DNA from: Syntrophaceae bacterium UBA1163
Lineage (GTDB): Bacteria; Desulfobacterota; BSN033; UBA1163
NCBI GenBank assembly: GCA_002311635.1
Contig: DBZJ01000087.1
Span: 1 to 8,206, forward strand
DNA length: 8,206 bases
Direction of reading: 5' to 3'
The notes under the pieces were generated by a model, which was given only the letters and a program-made list of their open reading frames with translations, was not told where the DNA came from and ran no database searches. A program made the position numbers and the translations under genes. Shown piece by piece: positions 1-6,157 of the stretch. Positions within the stretch are counted from its first letter, which is position 1; each line of letters opens with the position of its first letter.

Positions 1-2
1 TT

Positions 3-425
3 TCTACAGGCTCGTTACGCGATGGATGGTTGTATACGGGTGATATCGGCTACATGGATGAAGACAGCTTCCTCTTCCTGACATCGCGAAAGAAAGACCT
101 CATCAAGTGTGGAGGCTTTCAGGTGTGGCCACGTGAGATAGAGGAGATACTTATGATGCACCTCGCGGTCGCGGAGGTTTGTGTGGGAGGTATCCCGGAC
201 CCGCGGCAGGGCGAGGCAGTGAAGGCATGGGTGGTACCCAAGGACGGACTTCAGGCAACGCAGGAAGAGCTGCAGCAGTTCTGCAGGGAGAAACTGACAG
301 GCTATAAAGTTCCCAGATTCTTCGAATTCCGCAAGGACTTGCCCAAGACCATGGTAGGCAAGGTGTTGCGCAGGATACTCCAGGACGAGGAGAAAGAGAA
401 ACAGGAGAAGATGAAGCAAGGGTAA
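3..425 (+). CDS. AMP-dependent acyl-CoA synthetase, C-terminal part (5' end outside window)
   Basis: This is the 3' end of a gene for an ANL-superfamily acid:CoA ligase, which activates a carboxylic acid with ATP to acyl-AMP and then transfers it to CoA in the cytoplasm. The reading frame is open from base 3, so the true start lies upstream. The fragment opens at the adenylation core motif GWLYTGD, whose Asp binds the ribose of AMP. It continues with the hinge motif SRKKDLIKCGGFQVWPREIEE-like segment and ends with LPKTMVGKVLRR, which carries the conserved catalytic lysine of the mobile C-terminal domain. The final residues are rich in Lys and Glu. The hinge reads SRKKD where VDRKKD is more usual, but the conserved Arg is kept. 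It ends 48 bp before the next synthetase, to which its C-terminal domain is clearly similar, so the two look like tandem paralogues in one operon. The substrate cannot be read from this fragment. Confidence 0.93.
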   Translation, partial: STGSLRDGWLYTGDIGYMDEDSFLFLTSRKKDLIKCGGFQVWPREIEEILMMHLAVAEVCVGGIPDPRQGEAVKAWVVPKDGLQATQEELQQFCREKLTGYKVPRFFEFRKDLPKTMVGKVLRRILQDEEKEKQEKMKQG

Positions 426-457
426 GGGCTTACCTCTTCATTGTCCAAAATTTGAAG

Positions 458-463
458 AAGGAG
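458..463 (+). promoter_or_regulatory. Ribosome binding site deciding a TTG start
   Basis: AAGGAG lies 10 bases before the TTG at 474. There is no in-frame ATG or GTG nearer to it, and the protein sequence downstream matches the family from its first residues, so this site supports a TTG start. Confidence 0.65.
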
Positions 464-473
464 AAAATATACC

Positions 474-2144
474 TTGGAAGAAAGACCCTGGCACAGACAC
501 TATGATTACAACGTTCCAATAACCGTCCGCGTGCCACGCATAGCGGTCCATGAACTAATCCAAATTCCCGCCAACACCTACCCCGACAAGGCCGCCCTCA
601 ACTTTTTTGGGACGGAGATAACCTTTTTGGAGCTACGCGGCTTGGTCATGCGCTTTGCCAACGCTTTGGGATCCCTGGGTGTTCGAAAAGGGGAGCGGGT
701 GGGAATCCATCTCCCCAACTGTCCCCAATACCCGATCGCTTACTATGCCGCGTTATCTCTTGGCGCGATCGTTGTCAACCTCAATCCCATGTATACGGCT
801 GAAGAGCTCAAGCTGATGGCTACCACCACGGACCTGACCACACTCATCACTTTCGACATGGCGCTTCCCGCTATCCGTTTCCTGTGCAAAGAGGTTCATA
901 TCCCCCGAGTGATCGTAACCAAGATTACGGATTATATTAAAGGCATGGGCCTGAGCACGGCAGACAGCCTGGATCTCGAAAAAGGATGGCATCATTTTTC
1001 AAGTCTGATCGAGAGCGTCCAAACCTTCAAAAACCCCCGTGTCCAGGTGAATCCGGAGGATCCAGCCTTGATTCAGTTCACGGGCGGGACCACGGGAATC
1101 CCCAAGGGGGCAGTCCTCACGCATGGCAACGTCGTTGGGGCCACATTACGAGGTGCGCTATGGGGGAGTGCTACCAATATGCTCACTTCTTACGAAAAGC
1201 GCAATGTCATTGCAGTGCTGCCCTACTTTCATGTTTACGGAAACATTGGGGTGATGAACTGGGCATTTTTCAGTTGCGCCACGCAAATTATGATCCCCCG
1301 GTTCCAGATTGATGAATTTATGGGGATACTGGCCAATTTCAGGGAGATTACCTATTTCCCCTCTGTCCCCACGATGATCAACGCCGTGATCAACCATCCC
1401 AAGGCCGCGGAGCTGGATCTGGGCCGGAAACTGGGTATGTTGAATTCAGGAGCTGCACCGATGCCCGTGGAGATGATCGAGCAGATCAAGGATATGGGTA
1501 TCTTTTTTGGTGAAGGCTATGGACTGACTGAATCGAGCGCCCTTGGGATCTCCAACCCGATCCTGGGGATGAAGAAAGTGGGTAGTATCGGAATTCCTTT
1601 TATTGACAATGATGTGCGTCTCGTGAGCGTCAAGGATGGGGTGACGGATGTGAAGCAGGGCGAGCCGGGGGAGATTATCATGAAGAGCCCCTTCATCATG
1701 CAGGGGTACTGGAACAATCCTCAAGAAACAGCCGGGCAGCTAAAAGAGGGTTGGCTCTACACTGGAGACATTGCCGTGCAGGATGAAGACGACTATTTCT
1801 TCATCGTGGACCGCAAGAAGGATATGATCATCGCCGGTGGGTTCAACATTTACCCGCGAGAGATCGACGAGGTACTATTTCAGCATCCCAAAGTGCAGGA
1901 AGCGGTTGCGGTAGGCATCGCAGATAGGTATCGGGGTGAAACGGTCAAAGCGTTCATCGTTCTGAAGCCGGGAGAGACAGCCACGGAGGAGGAAATCATC
2001 ACTTTCTGTCGCGAGAAGTTGGCTGCCTACAAAGTCCCGAAGCTGGTGGAATTTCGGTCCTCGCTTCCAAAATCCGCAATCGGAAAAGTTCTGCGGAAGA
2101 TCCTGCGGGAGGAGGAGATAACAAAGAAAGGAAAGCTTTCTTAG
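474..2144 (+). CDS. Long-chain-type acyl-CoA synthetase (AMP-forming), complete
   Basis: This 556-residue protein has the usual length for FadD-like AMP-forming acyl-CoA synthetases, which convert a free carboxylic acid, ATP and CoA to acyl-CoA, AMP and PPi. The phosphate-binding loop FTGGTTGIPKG is at residues 202-212, with FTGG where many relatives have YTSG. EGYGLTESSA is at 347-356. The ribose-binding motif GWLYTGD is at 426-432. The hinge RKKDMIIAGGFNIYPRE starts at 447. The acyl-adenylate-forming lysine is K538 in LPKSAIGKVLRK. No signal peptide or membrane segment is visible, so it should be cytosolic or membrane-associated. The TTG start is chosen because of the upstream AAGGAG. It follows another synthetase by 48 bp without a terminator and is followed by a strong hairpin terminator, so it is probably the last gene of that transcript. 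Chain-length or aromatic preference is not evident from sequence alone. Confidence 0.93.
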   Translation: MEERPWHRHYDYNVPITVRVPRIAVHELIQIPANTYPDKAALNFFGTEITFLELRGLVMRFANALGSLGVRKGERVGIHLPNCPQYPIAYYAALSLGAIVVNLNPMYTAEELKLMATTTDLTTLITFDMALPAIRFLCKEVHIPRVIVTKITDYIKGMGLSTADSLDLEKGWHHFSSLIESVQTFKNPRVQVNPEDPALIQFTGGTTGIPKGAVLTHGNVVGATLRGALWGSATNMLTSYEKRNVIAVLPYFHVYGNIGVMNWAFFSCATQIMIPRFQIDEFMGILANFREITYFPSVPTMINAVINHPKAAELDLGRKLGMLNSGAAPMPVEMIEQIKDMGIFFGEGYGLTESSALGISNPILGMKKVGSIGIPFIDNDVRLVSVKDGVTDVKQGEPGEIIMKSPFIMQGYWNNPQETAGQLKEGWLYTGDIAVQDEDDYFFIVDRKKDMIIAGGFNIYPREIDEVLFQHPKVQEAVAVGIADRYRGETVKAFIVLKPGETATEEEIITFCREKLAAYKVPKLVEFRSSLPKSAIGKVLRKILREEEITKKGKLS

Positions 2145-2196
2145 AGATGTGAAACAGTCGATGCTTCAATCGATGCCTCACAAACAGGGGTCATAG

Positions 2197-2231
2197 AAAA
2201 AAGGCAGGGTCAGCAATGGCCCTGCCTTTTT
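2197..2231 (+). terminator. Intrinsic terminator after the acyl-CoA synthetase
   Basis: The arms GGCAGGGTCA (2203-2212) and TGGCCCTGCC (2217-2226) form a 10-bp stem with one G-U pair, closed by a GCAA loop of the GNRA type. An A run (2197-2202) precedes it and a T run (2227-2231) follows. It starts about 50 bp after the stop codon of the synthetase and could work in both directions because of the A and T tracts. The same stem recurs at 6131-6154. Confidence 0.88.
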
Positions 2232-2346
2232 GTTTCAAAGGGTTGGACGTCACTTATTTTGACTCCCTCAGATGGCATGAGAAAACCCGTCGTCTTGCGG
2301 ATTTGTTGCTTGACACACCATCCTGATTTTCGTATATTCAACCCAA
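2203..2346 (+). repeat. Terminator-promoter module, copy A
   Basis: This 144-bp stretch shares a colinear series of blocks with 6131-6245. They are the same 10-bp hairpin arms, a CTGCCTNTTTNTTTCANAG run, the exact 12-mer GGATTTGTTGCT (2299-2310), TTGACA followed by a near-identical start of spacer, and TATATTCAACCCAA (2333-2346). The blocks are separated by diverged and length-variable sequence. The order is terminator first, then promoter, so the unit insulates one gene and starts the next. Homology rather than chance is inferred from the shared order of several blocks. Confidence 0.7.
2310..2338 (+). promoter_or_regulatory. Sigma70-type promoter for the PAS regulator remnant
   Basis: TTGACA at 2310-2315 is followed, after a 17-base spacer, by TATATT at 2333-2338. 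The -35 hexamer is a perfect consensus match, the -10 matches in 5 of 6 positions, and the spacing is optimal. Transcription would start near 2345, giving a leader of about 170 bases before the ATG at 2515. The same hexamers occur in copy B of the module at 6208-6237. Confidence 0.75.
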
Positions 2347-2403
2347 CCAGAAACGGTAATACTACAAATGATACATTCAGCAAAATAGTTCTATCTTTTT
2401 GCT

Positions 2404-2438
2404 ATTGCTAAATTTTCCTAATCAAATTGCTCAATTTT
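2404..2438 (+). repeat. Two 13-bp direct repeats in the leader
   Basis: ATTGCTAAATTTT (2404-2416) and ATTGCTCAATTTT (2426-2438) differ at one base and are offset by 22 bp, about two helical turns. They lie about 60-95 bp downstream of the predicted transcription start. Such spacing would fit two protein-binding sites on one face of the helix, but no binding protein can be named, and in an A+T-rich leader chance is not excluded. Confidence 0.35.
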
Positions 2439-2454
2439 GGTGTAGAGTCGCTTC

Positions 2455-2466
2455 GGGATGTATCCC
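2455..2466 (+). promoter_or_regulatory. Short inverted repeat in the leader, possible operator
   Basis: GGGAT and ATCCC arms flank a two-base centre (GT). The loop is too short for an RNA hairpin of this size, so if functional it would be a DNA site. It lies 37 bp before GGAG at 2503-2506. The evidence is weak and rests on symmetry alone. Confidence 0.2.
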
Positions 2467-2514
2467 ATTGCAACCACATGGATCTAAGAGGAGTCGGGAT
2501 TAGGAGTACCGATC

Positions 2515-3386
2515 ATGAATAAAGAATCAAGCGATAGAGAACTCGAGAAAGGAGAAGCCTATTTTAGGGAAAGGGAGAAATCGCTCCAGGATTCCCTAAA
2601 AAAGTACGAGACGATCGTCAACGACATTGAGGACGGTGTCGGTGAGACGGATCTTAGGGGAAATCTCCTCTTTGCCAATGATGCCGGATGCAGAATATGG
2701 GGATACAGCCGCGAAGAAATTGTCGGTTCTAACTACAAATCTTATATAGATGAAGAAGGAGCCAAATTCATAAAAGAGGCCTACAATAAAGTTTATAAAA
2801 CGGGTTTGCCGAACCGGTTCATTCACGAGATCATTCGTAAAGACGGTTTGCGTAGGACAGTGGAGGATTCCGTATCGCCGGTCCGGGACGCGGATGGGAA
2901 CGTCTGCGGGTTTCGCGCGGTCCAACGGGATGTCACCGATCGCGTGGAAGCGGAAAAAAAGTTCGCGAGTCATCGGAGACGCCTGGAGGCCATCTTTGCC
3001 AGCGTCAAAGATGCGATTATCACGGTAGACCCGGACCTAAGAGTGATTGAGGCCAACAAATCAACGGAAAAGATTTGCGGCATAAACTCAAAGGAAATTA
3101 CGGGTAAGATATTTTCTGAATGCCTGAGTCAATGCGATAAGACGTGCTGTGACGTCCTGAAACAAACGCTCAAACAAAAGACAGCCATATCGGAATATCG
3201 CATTGAGTGCGGACATCAGAAACAATATCAACAACTGGTCAGCGTAAACAGCTCCCCCCTGCTCGATTATCATGGCAATTTTACGGAGCCGTTCTGGTGA
3301 TCAGGGATATCACTTTGCTGAGAGACCTCGAGAGAGAGCTCCGAGAAAGGCACCAGTTTCAAAACATCATCGGTAGAAATAAATAG
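2515..3386 (+). pseudogene. Truncated, frameshifted PAS-PAS sigma54-dependent regulator
   Basis: The ATG at 2515 has GGAG 8 bases upstream. The open frame gives 261 residues, ending at a TGA at 3298-3300. A polar, probably coiled N-terminus (1-30) is followed by PAS/PAC domain 1 (about 30-150), ending with VQRDVTDRVEAEKKF. PAS domain 2 (about 158 onward) carries a cysteine cluster at C203, C207, C211 and C212. At T257 the frame breaks: one G fewer in the run at 3285-3286 shifts it. Reading from 3285 in the neighbouring frame restores 33 residues, starting GAVLVIRDITLLRDLERELR and ending HQFQNIIGRNK, then a TAG at 3384-3386. That sequence is the standard linker and entry into the AAA+ domain of sigma54 enhancer-binding proteins. 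The whole AAA+ and helix-turn-helix part is missing downstream, so the gene cannot make an activator. A PAS-only sensor of 261 residues could still be made. Confidence 0.85.
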
Positions 3387-3469
3387 AAAATAGGAAAACA
3401 TTTTCATGTCTTGTGCAAACCTTTTCCAATTCCTAAGTTTGACAAACAGAATGGAAAAGATAATTTTAA

Positions 3470-3489
3470 CAGTCTCATCACAGTCTCAT
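3470..3489 (+). repeat. Direct repeat CAGTCTCAT x2 just upstream of a -35 box
   Basis: CAGTCTCAT occurs at 3470-3478 and again at 3481-3489, offset by 11 bp (one helical turn). The second copy ends 7 bp before TTGACA at 3497. That is where an activator often binds beside RNA polymerase, so a role in control is plausible but inferred. Confidence 0.4.
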
Positions 3490-3496
3490 TTTTCCC

Positions 3497-3524
3497 TTGA
3501 CAAAGAAATCATCGGAGGTATAGT
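3497..3524 (+). promoter_or_regulatory. Sigma70-type promoter upstream of eroded ORF and esterase
   Basis: TTGACA (3497-3502) and TATAGT (3519-3524) are separated by 16 bases. The -35 is perfect and the -10 matches 5 of 6. Transcription would begin near 3531. The nearest ribosome binding site and ATG downstream are the AAGGGGGTG and ATG at 3573 of an interrupted frame. The esterase at 4005 would then be reached through a 470-base leader. No better promoter is visible nearer to the esterase, although a TATATT at 3734-3739 lacks a good -35. Confidence 0.55.
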
Positions 3525-3530
3525 AAACCT
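3516..3530 (+). promoter_or_regulatory. Palindromic operator candidate overlapping the -10 box
   Basis: AGGTATAGTAAACCT is a 15-bp inverted repeat about a central base: AGGT/ACCT ends and TA/TA inner arms, with a mismatch only at the fifth pair. It covers the TATAGT -10 hexamer, the usual place for repressor binding. The symmetry is seen directly; repressor binding is inferred and no regulator is identified. Confidence 0.45.
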
Positions 3531-3572
3531 AACCTCTCCAAGAATATTTTCTCTTTCCAAAGGGGGTGATGG

Positions 3573-3858
3573 ATGGAGAAAGACCTTTAAAATTTTACTG
3601 ACGAAATTTTAAGTTCCCATCGAAAAAAAGCTCTGCGTCTCTATCTGAGCTCTCAAAATATTTTAAGGGCCTTCCATAAAAAAATATCGCGGATTTAATC
3701 CCGATTTAGAAAAACACGCAGATATTTTTCCTCTATATTTTTATTCACAGGGTGTCCCTTCGGAGGAAGCTATGAAATGGAATTACCAGAAGGTGTCAAT
3801 ACGAGGCTCCCAGGGAGTATTTTATCCTCCGGAGGCTTTCTTGATTCGCATTTCATAA
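3573..3858 (+). pseudogene. Possible eroded small gene of unknown function
   Basis: AAGGGGGTG stands just before an ATG at 3573, about 40 bp after a predicted transcription start. The frame reads MEKDL, then a TAA at 3588-3590, then continues in frame with a protein-like stretch (NFTDEILSSHRKKALRLYLS and on) to about 3683. There a run of seven A residues (3678-3684) ends its sense. One A fewer would join it to the next frame, which runs from 3667 through NPDLEKHADIFPLYFYSQG to a TAA at 3856-3858. Corrected for these two lesions the product would be about 95 residues. I do not recognise a family. The composition looks more like coding sequence than the surrounding DNA, but this is a judgement by eye and the stretch could be non-coding. 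Confidence 0.25.
3772..3858 (+). CDS. Possible 28-residue peptide ORF ahead of the esterase
   Basis: An ATG at 3772 follows GGAGG (3762-3766) with a 5-base gap and opens a 28-codon frame that begins MKWNYQKVSI and ends FLIRIS before a TAA at 3856. The strong ribosome binding site is the only support. The frame lies in the same register as the 3' part of the possible eroded gene above, so the two readings compete. It could be a leader peptide in the esterase transcript or nothing. No family is recognised. Confidence 0.22.
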   Translation: MKWNYQKVSIRGSQGVFYPPEAFLIRIS

Positions 3859-4004
3859 GTCATCGAAAGGAGGTTAAAAAGCTGAAAGGGGGTGGTCGTC
3901 GTCAGCAAATCAGTAGTAGAGGCGTTAGGCGGGGATGCCGGATTCATGGCATTCAGGGGGAAATGTTTTTCATGATTCGATCCATTTGAAGGAGGAGAAA
4001 AAAT

Positions 4005-6062
4005 ATGAAGAAAACGAATTGGAAGATTTCTTTGGGTATCATTTTCTCGGTGTTTCTGGGATTGGCGTTTGCATCTCCAATGGTCAACGCGCAAGTTTTG
4101 CCCACCGTAACCATTACCAGCCCCATAGATGCATTGACTACGCTATATAAGGATGTCGCTGCCCTTCCGGGTACTGCTTTTGTAAAATCTAAGTACCAAA
4201 AAACGGTTCTGAATATGATCAATTCCACGATAAACCAGACTAAAAGCGGCGCATATTACCAGGCCGAAACGAAGCTTTATAACTTTTGGGACAATATGGA
4301 CACATGGATCAATCCGGCTAACCAATTGACCATCATTGATGACGTACAGGCGGCGATTGATGCGATATTCGATGCCAACCAAACAACCGTTGATACTTTA
4401 TATGGCCAGGTGGCGGGCGCCGATGCCGGCAATGGTAGCTGGGTCTGGGCAGGAGTGCCTTATGCCCGACCTCCGGTAGGTGCGTTAAGGTGGAAGGCCC
4501 CCCAGGATCCAAAACACTGGAGTGGTGTCAGACACTCAACCCTCAACTTCACTCCTGCTACTCAACCCAATATGTCTACATTATGGTTTCCACTGACAAC
4601 CACCCCTATTGGTTCTGAGGACTGCCTTTATCTAAACATTTTTCGTCCGAAAAACGCTGGTATCGATCTTCCAGTTCTTGTCTGGATCCATGGCGGAGGA
4701 AACGTCTTTGGAGAGGCAAATATTTATAACGCATCATATCTGGCGAGCCAGGCGAATATGATCGTCGTGGTGATCCAATACAGACTTGGCCCCTTTGGCT
4801 TTCTCTATTTTCCGAAACTTAACCCCAATGGTACTGCCGAGGACAAATCGGGTAACTATGGCACACTCGATACAATCAAAGCTGTGCAATGGGTAAAAAA
4901 TAACATCAGATCTTTTGGAGGAAACCCAAAAAACATCACTGTTGGGGGACAATCTGCCGGTGGTTTTAACACTTTGACTCTTCTCACTTCACCTCTTGCC
5001 AGTGGTCTTTTCCAGCAAGCGTTCGTTATGAGTGCTGGTGGTGGAGCTCTCCCGACTTCAACTACAATTACTGCAGCCTATAACCTCTACGAAGCTTTGA
5101 CCGGAAAAACATCAGTCACTGGTATTTCAGATGCCAAAATTGCAGCTTATCTGAGAGCTCAGCCCACGAATGCAATTGAGGAAGCGTTGATGGTCAGTGG
5201 CAATTTACCGTTAGGAACCTTCAATCCATCTATAGATGGTACAGTCATTACAGATACTTTCGCGAATTTGATCACAGATGGAAATTACAGCCAAATACCT
5301 ATTATGATAGGAAACACTGAATATGAGGAAAAACCTTTCCTTCCTCTTTACGTCTGGGGGGGTGTTTTCACTGATGGAACTACTCCTGGTCCTGGTTTTG
5401 TATTTAATCCGAGTGAAACAACGTTTAACGATATTTGGACGACGACAAATCCAGCACCATACGGGGTCCTTCCTGCGTCTCTTTACCAACTTACTGGGTT
5501 CTATGCATCACTCGACTGGAAGGCTGTGGAGGTCGATCAGCTTGCAACCTCAATGGTCGGTTATCAAAGTGACGTCTACGCCTACCATTTTATGTGGGGT
5601 GGAGTAGATGATCCTGGTGCTGGTTCAGATCTGGATAAAGATATAGCCTTTCTTTATGGTGCCGGCCATGCTTCGGACATCCCGTTTTTCTTCGGATGGG
5701 ATATCGATGTTTATGGTCTGCCTACATTTAATTACACGGTATATAATCCCCCGTACGGTTTGGGTCTATTTAACTCAAGTAACCAACAGGGAAGGGTAGC
5801 GCTGTCACAGGCTATGATGTCTTACTTGGCGAATTTTGCAGCCACTGGTAATCCTAATGGAAGTGGTCTACCTACGTGGTACCCGTGGGGGTCTACTAGT
5901 AATACCCCGCCGTATACGTACATCAGCCTCGACGCCACTACAGACAACACCGCTGCCAATATCAGTATGCAGACTGACTCATATACCAAAACTGGTGTAG
6001 AGACTGAAGTAGAAACATTATATCCAGCTTATGCACCTTTCATCGAGGCATTCTTTTTCTAA
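4005..6062 (+). CDS. Secreted type-B carboxylesterase with helical N-terminal domain
   Basis: This 685-residue protein belongs to the carboxylesterase type B family (alpha/beta hydrolase), which hydrolyses carboxylic esters. A Sec signal peptide is clear: MKKTNWK, a hydrophobic core to about residue 23, and a VNA-Q cleavage site after residue 29. It should therefore act in the periplasm or outside. Residues about 40-125 form a helical region with repeated hydrophobic spacing, resembling FIMAH-type helical domains. The catalytic domain starts near 128 with GVPYARPPVG. It contains EDCLYLN (C207), the oxyanion loop HGGG (229-232), the nucleophile S317 in GGQSAGG, the probable acid E441 in GNTEYEE, and the catalytic H555 in GAGHASDIPFFFG. 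The nucleophile elbow has Gln where GESAG is usual. AAGGAGGAG lies about 8 bases before the ATG. The gene looks more A+T-rich than the synthetases and is followed by a hairpin. The substrate is unknown. Confidence 0.92.
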   Translation: MKKTNWKISLGIIFSVFLGLAFASPMVNAQVLPTVTITSPIDALTTLYKDVAALPGTAFVKSKYQKTVLNMINSTINQTKSGAYYQAETKLYNFWDNMDTWINPANQLTIIDDVQAAIDAIFDANQTTVDTLYGQVAGADAGNGSWVWAGVPYARPPVGALRWKAPQDPKHWSGVRHSTLNFTPATQPNMSTLWFPLTTTPIGSEDCLYLNIFRPKNAGIDLPVLVWIHGGGNVFGEANIYNASYLASQANMIVVVIQYRLGPFGFLYFPKLNPNGTAEDKSGNYGTLDTIKAVQWVKNNIRSFGGNPKNITVGGQSAGGFNTLTLLTSPLASGLFQQAFVMSAGGGALPTSTTITAAYNLYEALTGKTSVTGISDAKIAAYLRAQPTNAIEEALMVSGNLPLGTFNPSIDGTVITDTFANLITDGNYSQIPIMIGNTEYEEKPFLPLYVWGGVFTDGTTPGPGFVFNPSETTFNDIWTTTNPAPYGVLPASLYQLTGFYASLDWKAVEVDQLATSMVGYQSDVYAYHFMWGGVDDPGAGSDLDKDIAFLYGAGHASDIPFFFGWDIDVYGLPTFNYTVYNPPYGLGLFNSSNQQGRVALSQAMMSYLANFAATGNPNGSGLPTWYPWGSTSNTPPYTYISLDATTDNTAANISMQTDSYTKTGVETEVETLYPAYAPFIEAFFF

Positions 6063-6127
6063 GCCAGGCAATGTAGGTCAATAGCTAAGCTTAGAATAGC
6101 GATTTATGAGAAATAGGAGGATAGGAG

Positions 6128-6157
6128 ATAGGCAGGGTCAGTGATGGCCCTGCCTAT
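6128..6157 (+). terminator. Hairpin terminator after the esterase
   Basis: The arms GGCAGGGTCA (6131-6140) and TGGCCCTGCC (6145-6154) are the same as in the earlier terminator, but the loop is GTGA, again a GNRA type. Three further pairs (ATA 6128-6130 with TAT 6155-6157) extend the stem to 13 bp. The following TTATTTC is a weaker T tract than in copy A, so termination may be less complete. Confidence 0.78.

Larger units (their letters stand above)
3387..4004. other. 618-bp A+T-rich stretch without an intact recognised gene
   Basis: After the last codon of the regulator remnant the sequence becomes A+T-rich and loses any similarity I can see to AAA+ or helix-turn-helix domains. It holds a good sigma70-type promoter with repeats around it (3470-3530), a possible eroded reading frame (3573-3858) and a short frame with a strong ribosome binding site (3772-3858). 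It ends with the esterase ribosome binding site. A second AAAGGAGGT at 3866-3874 has no convincing start codon behind it. I see no tRNA, transposon end or clear hairpin terminator. Confidence 0.6.

Noticed and set aside
3394..3405. Palindrome GAAAA-CA-TTTTC
   Set aside because: It consists of A and T runs in A+T-rich DNA, and such symmetry arises easily by chance.
3439..3467. Second promoter with TTGACA at 3439
   Set aside because: The -10 candidates behind it are either a poor match (TAATTT at 16 bp) or too close (GATAAT at 14 bp), and a much better promoter lies 58 bp downstream.
3406..3612. 68-residue frame after the regulator remnant
   Set aside because: It has no ribosome binding site, its composition is not protein-like, and a promoter with repeats lies inside it. 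It is better explained as intergenic DNA.
3777..3989. 70-residue frame ahead of the esterase
   Set aside because: The product is a run of basic and glycine residues with no recognisable pattern. The stronger ribosome binding site at 3762 points to the ATG at 3772 in another frame.
3934..4004. Sigma54 (-24/-12) promoter before the esterase
   Set aside because: A TGGCA-like block is present near 3946 but no TTGC element lies at the required distance.
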